Source of the DNA: Aedes albopictus
Taxonomy: Eukaryota; Arthropoda; Insecta; Diptera; Culicidae
NCBI RefSeq assembly: GCF_035046485.1
Contig: NC_085137.1
Span: 4,317,977 to 4,381,976, forward strand
Direction: 5' to 3'
Length of the DNA stretch: 64,000 bases
In this document: piece after piece, positions 28,301 to 41,000 of the stretch
Position numbering within the stretch: the stretch's first letter is position 1
Layout of the letters: each line of letters opens with the position of its first letter
Program-made: the position numbers and the translations under genes
Notes under the pieces: model-generated
Database searches by the model: none
Told to the model about the DNA's origin: nothing
The model's input: the letters and a program-made list of their open reading frames with translations, nothing else

Positions 28301-31300
28301 AGCCAAATTCAGAACAAAGCGATACATATCGAGAAAAAATGTGACATCCGATCAGGAAACGCAGCCACTCGCGCGCACAGCTTGTTGTGATCATCGTTTG
28401 ATTCACGGCACCAGGAGCTTTATTAAAACACATCCCGTCATGATGCACACGTCGAACAAAATTCTCAAAACCCGACGACACAATGAAAATACTCTCCTAA
28501 AAAGCCAAATAACACATGGGGAATGCAGGATTGCAACTAAACACATTGAATTGTTCTAATCAGCCGAAACATTTTCAAGGAAACTTACGAAACCGTGACA
28601 ACAATGAAAATAGCAGCCACCCGCGCGCACGGCTTGCTGTGATCTCCCTATCACGTGTCAGGTTTCAAAACTGACCAAAAACTAGCCACTTCCCCGACTT
28701 CCCCCTAGGAAAGAAGGTTGTCGGAAGATTCGTAAATGTGATCAATGTGACCAAAGTGCTCAAGTTCCGGAAATTAATTATTAACGTTTTTGCCCCAGAT
28801 ATTGCTGTGTGCATTCAGAATGCAAATATCAAATGCGGGAGCACCAAATGCGGTAAGATTTTCTAACAAGTAACCCGATGTCAGTGGGAGCTTTCGAATC
28901 CTAGGTTGGCGGTGATATTGGCTATGGTTGCTACGTTGCCTTTGGTAACATGTGTTACCGCGTTTGAAGCGCATTTGGGCACCGTTTGCATCTTGAACGC
29001 ACACAGCAATATAAGAACTAAAACCATTATTATTGCCATTATACGTGGTTACTTCGATTTAACTTTCTTCGTGTATTAGCTTGATGCCCACCACGCTGAC
29101 GTAGTGCACGTTCAGTATGCCTGTCTGGGTCATAATGATCCCAATGCACGACTAGGGTTTGAAATTTTGAAAACCGTACGAAAGATATGGTTTTACGATA
29201 GCCAAATGTGTATCAAAGACGCGTAAATGACACTTCATGAGGGGGACTTTTAGGGACTTTCAAGAAAAGATTAACCGCTTCACTCTGCTCTGTTACATTT
29301 TTCAATACAAAACTCCTAAAATGTTTGCATGCACGCACACTTCCATAAGGAGGGTTTGGCCCGTGCTAAGTCAGAATACGCATTATTGTTACATTTTAGG
29401 AACTAGTATAAACAGCCATGCGTCTCCATATGTTCGAACAAAAATAAACAATTATTTGTTGCAACAGAAACAATCAAACTTTCTTCCCTATTGATTCAGT
29501 TAGAGTAATAGTAGTTTTTCATTCATCTAGAAAAATTCAAACACTAGTCTACTGTTCGCAACAAAAGAGTGTACATCATCCCAGATAAGAAATTCGACTT
29601 TGTACGGGTTCGTTCCAAAGATTCTTTCAGATCCATTCACCTCAAGGGGAAAACAATCGAAATCGGCTTGCTGAGACTGCTATGCAAAGTTGTTAATCAA
29701 AACACATTTTCGCACTTGTATCATATCCTTAAAATTGAACCATATTGGAATCCAATACAAAGTTTACATACAAACATTATATCAAACAACTGTCTTGATT
29801 TATTTCTTCAAGCTTTGCTCACTTGTAGACATATTACAATAATAAGTAGTAAGTTCAGTCGACCATTGCGAGAGCCATACTCATGGATTCAGCTACATTT
29901 CACCTTAAGAAGATTGTTTTTCCTGACAGCATATACCGTCAAATGTGTAAGTGACTGCTTACTAGCTAAGACATCACGCGGATCTATCGGTACGGCACGA
30001 GAATGAAGGCACAATCTCACGAGAGAGAATTCGTGAGATAATTAGCAAAACCTCTCTCGTGCAGATTCCCTGCACAGACTAAGGAAAACCTAGCCCAAGA
30101 CTCGCCTACCGTGATCAGTTCGAGATTTCCAACCCGCGCAACTAAATCGCTACTGATAGTGCTTCTCGTATCTGTTCTTCAAATCCTTCGAAAAGCTGTC
30201 CACCGGATATACGGCTGAACTTCACCCGAGACCGAGTCATTCTACACCGCCTTGTTGGGGCTGATCCAGGGATCAGGAACGCATCGATCGAGAAAGGATC
30301 AACGTTCAGATATATGGTACCTATCGCCATGGTTTCAACCGAGATAAATGTTATGTGTAAATCTGTGTTTGGTAACTGGTCCAAGGTTGCTGTGATCGAT
30401 ACGACGAAAACTTGAAGGAAACTTCCGCGAAAAAGGTCATCATTTTCGGCGCTTTTAGATGAAAGTGAAAATTTTCCTCGAGTCCTTAACCAAGCGAAGA
30501 AAAAGATCTACCTCGCAGGGTGCTGCAACAATCCGCTTCGATGGCCATCTACGCCAGCATCCGCACCCGTACCCGTACGTCACGGGGCGCCCCAGCAGAA
30601 GAGAGTTCGGTCGAAAATTTTGTTTAAAAATAGAATTTCTCCATTTTCGCGCTGAGCCCATGGCCTGCTGCTCTCAACACGGTGCGTGTGTTTGTTCGCT
30701 CCTGTCTGTGTGGCGAAATGTGCGGATTTCGTTCCAACTCTACCTACCGGCTCGTTCTAAGTTGGAAATTCGCGTCCGAATTGTGCATACCATCAGGGGA
30801 AAACGTTTATCTTTGCGGGGTAAAATTAGGACGCCCTATTGACTGTTTAACGATTGTGTACGATCATCGATTGATCGGTGCTTGTCGGTTACTGTGTTAG
30901 TTTGTGTTGGTGTGAGGAAATTTATAAACGATGCGGGCAACGAGTTGAAGAAAATGATTTGAATGGATTAGCGCAGAGATCCCGAGGAAGATGCCCCCGA
31001 TAGATGACGGAATCCCAGTGGCCAGTGGTTCCTCTCAAGTGGAAACAAGTTGTGGAAATGTGTGATCTATTTATAACATGCGTGTCGGGGCCAGTACATT
31101 TTCCATTTTGGACTTTTTATGTTCCAATTACTCTGGTCGGTTTTCCATGACGACCGATCAGCGATGATGATGCGATCGGAGATGTAATATCGGGAAAAAC
31201 TACGATCGATATGACCTTCAAATAACCCAGAAGTAAATAGAGGCGATCGGATCTGTTCGAATGGGGTCTCCTATTCATATGTTTACAAAAATGTAATTGA

Positions 31301-31992
31301 TTTACTTTCAATCCAGTGATCGTGCAAAAAATGTCTGCAAATTATTTTCGAACATTCTTGCAGTAGTTCTTACTAGTGTTTCCTAAGGATTCATTCATAA
31401 ATTGCTTAGAAAGTTTAATTTAAACTTTCTGAAGAACGCAAAATAAAATGCTGCAGAAACTCAGACATGAGTAAAAGGAGGCAAAACTTCTGCTCGAATC
31501 CAATCAAGAAATTTAATAAGTACAGGTATTCTTCTATATAACGTACAAAAAAGTTTTCTCTTTATACGTTATATCGAAGCGGAGAAGAATTTAATATTTT
31601 TTATGCTAGTATTGATGTATTCGACGTGAAATTAATCCCAAATAATGATTTCGGTGAAATTTACAAAACCAATAATGAAAAACTTGAGTTTTGACGAAAA
31701 AGTCATTTCGTTTTTTGTGCTTCGATATAACGTACACTGAATTTTTCCCCAAATTGCGCTAATTCTGCGTAACAAGGTTAATGCTGCAACAAAACATTGA
31801 TTTGAGTGATTTCGTAGTTTATCCAAGGGTTATTCATGGGAAAAATAAAAATTTTCAATGTTGTACGTTATATCGAAGCAAAATGTACGTTATATCGAAC
31901 TCGCTATATTGAGGGTACGTTATATCGAAGAATACCTGTAATTCCCAAAGTATTCTAGCGTGTGTGAAGAATTAGCATTAAGTTAAAATTCA

Positions 31993-32038
<46 letters not shown>

Positions 32039-35000
32039 AAGTATTCTACAGTAGTTTTTCAAAGGTTTCTTAAGGCAAAACTTGATGCAATGAATTCTAA
32101 GTCAGAATCTCGTAAGATATCCCAGCAGACAATACAAGAGAAACCGTTTGTGGAAGCTGCCTGAGATCGTTAAAAAATGGTCCTACAAGGTTCTGCTAAT
32201 ATTTCTGAAAATTCCTATTTTTTAATGTGTGCATGAATTGCTATTTAAATCGTGGGAAAATATTCTGAAGAAATTCTTGGAAATATTCCACAGTAATTAA
32301 AAATGGAAACTGTATAGGAATATCTAACTGGGTTCCTGGAAAAAAAAATCTGAAAAAATATCTAGAAAATCATCTGGAAGAGTTTTAAGGGTGATCCTTA
32401 TTATCTTTTATTTAATATGATCTTCAGCATTTATTTTCTAACAGCTGCCAAAACCACATTTCATAACCCGCCAACCACTTGCAAGCGCGTTTTGATTATT
32501 TACATACCTAATTTAATGGTAGCAGGGTGTAGACCTGTGCGCCGACTTTATTTTGCTCGGCGGCGGCGTGAGGGCCATTTTTGGCCGGCGGCGGCGGCGT
32601 GAATCGGCGTGACCAAAATTTGACCGTAATGTCAACATTGCATTGGCGAAACGAAGAAGTTGTCTTTACGCTGTAGAATTTGTAGTCCAGTCTTTGCTTT
32701 TTCATAACCATTGATGACATGAATTATTATTATGTCAGTACACAGGATGAAGTATTTGACCAAAAAGATCTAATTTTCATTAGTTTCAAACAGATGTTTT
32801 TTCTTCAGTTCATTTGTCAAATATTTGAGCCTGTGTACTTATAACCTTACGTTTGAATGAACACCTTTTTATTCCTGTTCGGGTCCGTCACTGTGGCCAG
32901 TAATTAGACCTATACCCGTATCCGTATTAGTGCATGTTGCATTACTCCATTGCACATTAAGGGCAAAAATATAGTTTTGCTACAGTTTTCGTTTTATTTT
33001 CTTAGAACCTTGGATTTGGGAATAATCTCCAAAAGAATTCCAGAAGGAGCCTGGAGGAATCCAAGAAGAAACTTCTGGAATAATCCCTGCAAGAACTGCT
33101 GTATGAAACCCTTAAGGAACTTTTGCTGGAATCACTCATATGTAGTTCAAGAATTTCTCTTAGAGAGATCCCTGGAAAAACTTATGGAGAATTCCTTAAG
33201 AAATTCCTAGAGGATTCCTCAAGAGAATTCCAACAGGAATCCCAGGAGGAATTTCAGACGGAATCCCCAATGAAATTTTAGGAGTAATCCCGGAAGGAGT
33301 ACCAGGAGGAATGCTCGTAGGAATTCCATGAGGGAGCCCTGAAAGAAGTCCAAATGAAATTCCCGCAGAATTTGCACAAGGAAATCCCAAAAGAATTCCA
33401 GCACGAGTTCCAAGCAAATTCCAGCAGTAATCTCCAAAGAAATCCCAACAGGAATTTCAGAAAGAATCCTCGAAAGTATTACAGTGGGAATTTCAAAGTG
33501 AATTCGAAAGAATCTCCTAAGGATTTCTAGGAGGAATCAACGAAAAATATCAAAGAGGAATCTCGGAAAGAATTCCAGGGGAAATCCCTGAGGGATTTCT
33601 AGGAGGAATTACCGAAAGAATTCCAAGAGGAATCCTAGAAGGAATTCTAGGAGGAATCCCCGAAGAAATTTGAAGTGAAACCCCAAAAGGAATTCCAGGA
33701 GGAAACCTCAAAAGAATTCCAGAAGAAATCTCTGCAAAAAAATCAGGAGGAATCCTCGTTGAAGTCCAGGAGGAATCCCTGGAAAAAAGTCCAGGAGGAA
33801 TCCACGATGGAATTTTAGGAGGAATACTCGAAGGAAATTCAGGAGAAATCCCCGAAGGATTTCCAGAAGGAATGCCAGAAGAAATCCTCGAACGAAGTCC
33901 AGGAGGTATACCCGACGGAATTCCAGAAGAAATCCCTGCAGAAATTCCAGGGGGAACCCCCTTGAGGAATTCCGGGAGGAATCTCCGAAGGAATCCTCGA
34001 ACGAGTTTCAAGAGGAGGAATCCCTGAAGAAAACTCCGAAAGAACTCTGTAAGGAATTCCCGCAGGAATTCCAAGAGAAAATCACCAAAGAATACCAGCG
34101 CGTATCTCAAAGGAATTCAAGCGGGACACCAAAGAAATTCCAGCAAAAATTCTTAAAATAATTTCAGTGAGGATTTCAAGGAGAATTCAAGAAATAATCC
34201 CCAAAGAATTTTGAGGACGAACCAACGAAATATATACAGGAGGCTCGACAGGAGGAATCTTTGCATAAATTCCGGGGGAAAAACTAATAGGACCGAAGTA
34301 ATTACAAGAGGAATTCCCGAAAGAACTCAGGAAGGAGGAATCCCCGAAGGAATTCTAGGAGGACTCACCGAAAGAATTCCAAAAGGAAACCCCCAAGAAA
34401 TTCTAGGAGGAATTCCATGAGGAATCTCCGGAGAAATTGGAACGGAAAGCTCCAAAGGATTTCCAAGAGGAAATGCCGAAGAAATTACAGGAGAAATCCC
34501 AGAAACAACTCTAGAAGGAATCTCCGAAGGAACTCCAGGAGAAATCCCCGGTGGAATTCAACGAGAAACCCCTGAAAAAAGTCCAAGAGGAATTTCCGAA
34601 GGAACTCCAGGAGGAATCTCTGGAGGAATTCTATGAGGAATCCCCGAAGAACTCCAGAAGGAATCTCCAAAGGATTTCAAACCGAAATCCTCGATAGTGG
34701 AATTCAAAGAAACAGTACTTAACACGATTTTCTTTTTACTTCCAAATTAATTCCAGGAGGAATCCCAAATGAATTTTAGGAGAAATTATCGAAGGATTTC
34801 CATGAGTAAATCCAAAGGAGTTCTGAGAGGAATCATCAAAGAAAATCCAGGAGAAATCCACGACCGAGTATCAAATGAAATCTCTGAAAGAATTTCTGGT
34901 GGAATCCATGAAGTAAGTCTAGGACGAATCCTCGACGGAATTCCAGAAAAGATCTCCAAAGGAATTTCAGGAAGATTTCCTGAAGGAACTCTAGCAGAGA

Positions 35001-38000
35001 CCCCCGAAGAAATTGTACGAGGAATCCCCGGAAGAATTCCAAGAAGGAAGTTTAAGTTGTATCTTCGAAGGAATTCCCGAAGGAATTCCAGGAGGAATCC
35101 CCAAAGGAAGTCCAGGAGGAATCCCCAAAGGAAGTCCAGGAAGAATCCACGACGGAATATCAGGAGGAATCCTTGAAAAATATTCAAGAGGAATTCTTCA
35201 AGGAAGTCGAGGAGGAAACCCTGAAGGAAATCTAGGAAGAATCCCCGTAGGAATTCCAAGAGGAATCCTCGAAATAATTCCAGGAGAAATTTCCGTATGA
35301 TTTCTTTGAAGAATCTCCTAATAAATTCCAGGAGGAATGCTCGAAGGAATCCCATGAGGAACCTCTGAAGGAAGTCCAAGAGGAATCCTCAAAGAAATCA
35401 CAGGAGAAATCGCTGCAGGAATGCCAGGGGGAATCCCCGAAAGAATTCCGGTAACAATCTCCGAACGATTTCCAGGTGGAATTCTTGAAGAATTTTCAGC
35501 GGAATCTCCCGAGGGAATCTTTCTGGGTAGAGGGATCCCTGCAAGATTTCCAGGAGGAATCTCCGACAGATTGTCAGGAGGAGTCCCCAAAAGAATTCCT
35601 GGAGGAATTCCAGAAGCAAATGCTTGAGGAATTCTTGTAGAATCTTCATAAGAGATCCCACAATAATATCCTGGAGATACGCCTGATTATGTTCCTAAGG
35701 AAATTTCCGAAGGAACTTTAACAAGATTCCCTGAAAGAACTCTTGTAGGAAATCTCTGATTTTACTCCTGGAGCATCCGTGAGTCCACCTGGAAAATCTC
35801 AGAAAGAACCCCAAGAGCGATACCTTGAAGAACTCATGGATGAATCCCTAAATGAACTTCTCCAAGAAAACCCTTTGGATAGAATGGAGAATTCTTAAAA
35901 GGAACGCTTATACTAATTTTTTAATGGATTTCTGTAGGAATCCATGAACAAACTTCTAGTGGAATCCTTAGATCCTCCTCAGAAGGAACTCCTGGATCTC
36001 TCGGAAGGAACTCCTGGAGAAATTTCTGAACTTCTGAAGGAATCCCTGAAGAAATTCAGGAGGAACCTCTGAAGAAACATCTGCATGAATCCCGGTAACT
36101 CCTAGAGGAATCTATGAAGGAACTCTTGGACTTATTTCTGTAAGAACTCCTGTATGAATTTCTAAAAGAACGTTATAAAATAGCTGTATTCAAATTTTGT
36201 CAAGACTAGAAAAGCCATTTCAAAGTTAAATTCTATCGCATTCGAATCCAAAAATCGTTAACTGCTGTGAGAGAAAACTCAATCTGTTCGACAGAACAAC
36301 AATGAATGAAAAATCGGCAAGAATTGAGTCCCTGAGGAAGATACCAAATGTAACCGAAACGTCAGACAAGATTAAATAGCTGAATTTGAAATTTGTCAAG
36401 ACTGGAAAAGCCATTACAAAGTCAAATGAACTTCAGATGAAATCCCTGCAGGAGGCATCTATGAATCCTCCTGAAGGAATCTCTGAAGGGACTTCTGAAA
36501 GAATACCCAAGCGAACTCCTGTTGAAATAGCTCAGAGAACCTCTGAAGGAATTCCTAATGAACTCCTGAAGGAACTCCTGAAGAGGTTACCGAAGGAACT
36601 TCTGGATTATTCCTTGTAAGGAACATCTGTAGGACTATCTGAAGAAACTCCTGGACTATTTCCTGAAGGAACTCCTGAATGAATTTCTGAAGGAATTTCA
36701 GAAAAAAATCCGTGGAGAAACTCTCTAACTTATCTCTGAACGACCACCTATGGGAACACCTGATGAATCTTCTGGATGAATCTCGGATGTATTTCTAGGA
36801 GGCATCCTTGAATCCTCCTGAAACAAAATTTGAAGGTTACTTTTGTCGAGATCTCCCTGAGAGGTCTTCTGAAAAAAAAAAAAAGGCATGTTGAAACTCC
36901 TAGAGGCATCCCTGAATCTCTGAAGGAACTACTGGAGACATCTTTGAAGAAACTGCTGAAGAGATCTCTAAAGGAACTTCTGAAGAATTCTTTGATTGGA
37001 ATTTTAGAGGAATCCTTGAAAGAAAATTAGTATTTTATCTCAACTTTATTTAAACAAAATTTTGTTCGTGCACTGATCACCGGCGTGAAAAATGAAAACC
37101 GGCGGCGTGACAAACATCGGCGTATGGCGCGCCGCCGATACCGCGGTCGGCGTCGGCGTGGGGCAAAAAGTACCAGCGGCGGCGGCGTGGCGCGGCGGCG
37201 CACAGGTCTATCTGGTAGGAGATCCTATGCAAAATTAGAAGCATTTCTGTTGACAATTTTTCCATTCCGGAAAAAGGAAATCCTAATGGGAGACTTCTGA
37301 TAGAACAAGCACTACGAAAGCAATAATTCATATCTCTTAAAGAATCACTACAAATATCTTAAAAAAGTTTTCTTCAAAAATTCGTGCTTTAAAATTTACT
37401 TCAGGATATTTGCAAGTAGCTCCTTCCAGTGTATTTTCAAAAAATATTCCTACAGCTTCTATTTTCAAGGAATTACCAAATACCTTTAGAAATCCACTTG
37501 ACTTTCTTAGGAGAATATCTATCAAACCCAGTCGGATAGGATAAATAGGCAAAATAGTTTAACCCTCTAATACCCAAAACCGCCTTTGAGCATTTTTATA
37601 TTTTTTTCTTTCCTGGGCAATCATAACTTTTATATTTTTGACTGATGTTAAGGATTGTTTTGTATACATCAAAATTATTTTGATTTAAAGCTTATTAATA
37701 TTTTTTTAAACCATTGAACAATTGAAGTTTTGATCACCTTTCAGATGTGATTGTTTATTTTGTATTGAATCGCTACAATTAACAAATTTTAAATTTTCCC
37801 CCATTCATTCTACCATTGTAAAAGTGTCTAGAGGAGTTGCATACACTCTAAAATTATTTTCCTAAAATTTACACGGAAAATAAGATAGTCAATGAAAAAA
37901 GAAAAAAATATGTGTCTCCAAAATAAACAAAAAATCCCAAAACACTCTCGTCTTAAAAAATCGGTTTCCTGAGTAGGCTTTCAGGAAAAATATAAAAGTG

Positions 38001-41000
38001 TAGGGATGTACAAAAAAAAAGAAAAAATCATAAACCAAAATTCACTAAAACGAGAATTAAAAAGAATCACCTTCAAAAACATGTTCAAATCGATTTTAAA
38101 TGACGAAACTGATATTAAGATCAAAATCAAAAATTTGAGTATAAGAGGGCTAAGCAATTTATGCTGGAACATTTTTAAGATTATTTTTTGCACATCGCTC
38201 AGGCAATTCATCCATATTTTTTAAGAGACGTTCAATTAAGACAAGACTAGTCCAAACAAACTCATTCAAGGTATTCATCCGGTGTTTCTTACACGAAGAA
38301 AAGAAAATTTCAAGAATTTCTGCTGAGAAATTTCCAAATTCGGAAAATATCTTCTGATGGAAAATGCACTACGAAACTAACCATGTTGTTTTTCTGGAAG
38401 ATTCAATACAAAAATATTCCAAATATTTTTTTAAGAAACTCTAATTTCAAAGCTTTTTCAGGATTTTTGCAAGTACATGACATCTTTCAGAGCATTTGAA
38501 GTATATTTCTACGTTTTCTTTTTTTTTCTATAAATTCAACGAAATCACTTCAGAAATCGATTGGATTTTCTAAGGGGATATCAATCAAATCCCACCAAAT
38601 AGGATAAATAGACCAAATGATACTGGAATGCTGAAAAATTTCTTAGAGAAGCTCCTAAGATAAATCTGAGGGTATCTCTGATGAACAATCTGTATAAAAA
38701 GATCCTACCCCCGTTTTCTTTTTTTTTTTTTTTTTGAAGAATGTAGTACAAAACTTTTAGAAAAATTCTTGAAATTATCAGGACGCATTTGAGTGGGGTG
38801 CTGTGAAGTAATCATTGGTAGTGTATTGCAAGTTTACCTGTAAGTACTACGGTACTGCCTGTAAATACTCAGTGAGTCATTCAACCCTTTGATGAATCTG
38901 GAAAATAAGTGGTTATCACTCCAACAACAAGCGGTATCCTCCAAGACTAAGCTGAGGGTGTTGAGGATCGAACCCTGGTCGACTAAGAAACATTTTGTAA
39001 TGTATATTTCGTTAATTTCTCTGGGAATAGAGAATGTTCATACTTGCTTCGTTCAGCAAAATTGCCATTGGCTGAGAAAGCACGTGATTAATAAGAGAGG
39101 AAGTGTTCAGGCTTTGAATAACTGAAGAAGTTGGAAAAATGGCTTTGTCCTGTTTGAAATATCCGTCAAGATGACGAAAAATAAATTGGAGTAAAAAAAT
39201 ACACAACCTCTCAATTCTAACAAAAAAAAAACACAAAATTTCTGAATGAACTGCTACAATAACCTCTGAGAACTTTACAAGAGACAACTGATGAAATTTT
39301 CCAAAGATTTTCTTGCTGCACCCGAATTGCCTGTTCGGTACTTTTTTGACGAAAATAGAACAGCAGAACTGAGTTATTGCAGAAAAGTGCCAGACCCCTG
39401 CCGAGATGGTTCCACTTCCCTATAACACTTAAATTGGAAAATTCACAAAAAAAATCTGGAAGGAATTTCCATGTTACCCGTAGAGCTATGAAGTGTCATT
39501 TTTGGAAATTTCCGGGGTTTCATTTGTCCAAGACATATTTCAAATTGAACTTAATGTTGATAGCTTTTCTAATGTCTATGTCTTGTAATGTCTTTTTGTA
39601 ATGTTCAAGACATTTACGAAAATATTTAAAATTTCAATTGATCCAGAGTTTTATGAAAATTTATAAAAAAAACCTCAATGGAATTTGCTATTTGTTTCTG
39701 TCAACGTTTTTGAACAAATTTCTTGAATCTAATATACGTTTAAGACAGATTGTAAAGGTACACTTCAAAATTTTTCTGAAGTTAATCCATAAAATTCTAG
39801 AATGCACTTGTACAAGGAATTCAGTGCGAACATTCTCCAAAATAAGATGTTGCTTTCAGAGTTCCGCCAAAACTTTTAGAAATTGGGTAAGAAACAGCAT
39901 AGGGGATTTCAGATCGAGCATCGCGTTGCACTTGGTGCACCGCAAAGCCTTGCCAAGCCTTGCCACGACAGTTCTGAACAGGCTGCAAGATTGATGAAAA
40001 ATATTGTATTAATATATCAACCAACAATGTGGTATAATGAATACATAATGAATTTCCTAAGAATGCCAAGGGGCTCGTAAGATATGAAACAATTTTAATA
40101 AATCCATCAAGGGTATCCTCGATACCAAAATTCTTACAAGTTATGGTGGAACGCATATTCTAGAACTTTACTATGAATTCCAAATTTTGGCTAGTATTTC
40201 TGAGAATTTGAGCAGGAATCTTTTAATTGCCTTTAAAGTAATTTACCACGATTTAAGAAGATTGTTATGTTCTTTTCTAGGAACTTCGCTCCGATTATAA
40301 TTAAAATATTACTAAAACAGAACTAATTTAAACGAATTTTTCTGCGAACCTCTTTAGATATCTTTGAAAAAGATTATTAAAAAACATACCAGTTACCTAG
40401 GGATCAACACAGGGCTTGTCAAGGATCTCGCCAGGAATCCTATGAAATTTGGATATTAACCAGTCACTATTTTAACCAGAACCAGATCATAACTTCGATG
40501 ATAATTTATTCCAAAAAAATCTTGGGATTACAAGTCAGCATCAACATCATTTCGACTTGCGAAGAATATCAAACTCGCATTTTAGAAAATGCATTTACAT
40601 TTCTGGCAAACTTTAAGTTTTTTTTTTTTTTTTTTTTTTTATCAGGTGCACCGTGTGGTAGTTTGTCTCTAAAAAGAGCACCGCGAGACAAAAGGCCTGA
40701 AACCCCCTGCTCTAGCAGTACTTCTTGCAAGTTCTACAAAACTTGGTAAAGGTAAAATTCCTGAGGAAATTTCTATTATTTTGCCAAGAACGTGAGGTAA
40801 ATTTTCAGAATTTCGACAGAAATTCTTCTACAAGCTTAAGATTAATTTCAATTATTTCAAGAAATCTGAACTTTCTCCAATCAACCAATCTACAGTCCTA
40901 CAGTGTCAGTAGTATACTTACAGTAGAAGTTTCTATAACTAGGTGTCACCTACACCTACTTCACGCTCACCGTAATTTTTCGGCTGTGATTTTCCGTTTG

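Larger units (their letters stand above)
32530..37210. mobile_element. 4.7-kb TIR element loaded with 24-bp minisatellite
   Basis: A 15-bp perfect terminal repeat TAGACCTGTGCGCCG is at 32530-32544 and, inverted, at 37196-37210. Both subterminal zones carry CGGCGTGA-type GC-rich repeats. Between them is a small MITE and about 4 kb of the 24-bp array, with no transposase. The TAG... ends recall hAT elements. No exact 8-bp target duplication touches the ends; TGGTAGCAG/TGGTAGGAG lies a few bases off. Confidence 0.6.

Noticed and set aside
30991..31063. Possible Rel1 first exon starting ATGCCCCCGATAGATGACGG
   Set aside because: The frame stops after about 24 codons, and no good GT donor in the phase needed for 42592 is present. 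Only weak GTGGTT or GTTGTG sites fit.
32980..37030. Regularly spaced 24-bp repeats considered as a CRISPR array or a repeat-protein gene
   Set aside because: There are no unique spacers of fixed size, the units touch each other and vary throughout, and open frames exist in several frames and on both strands as expected from a 24-bp period.
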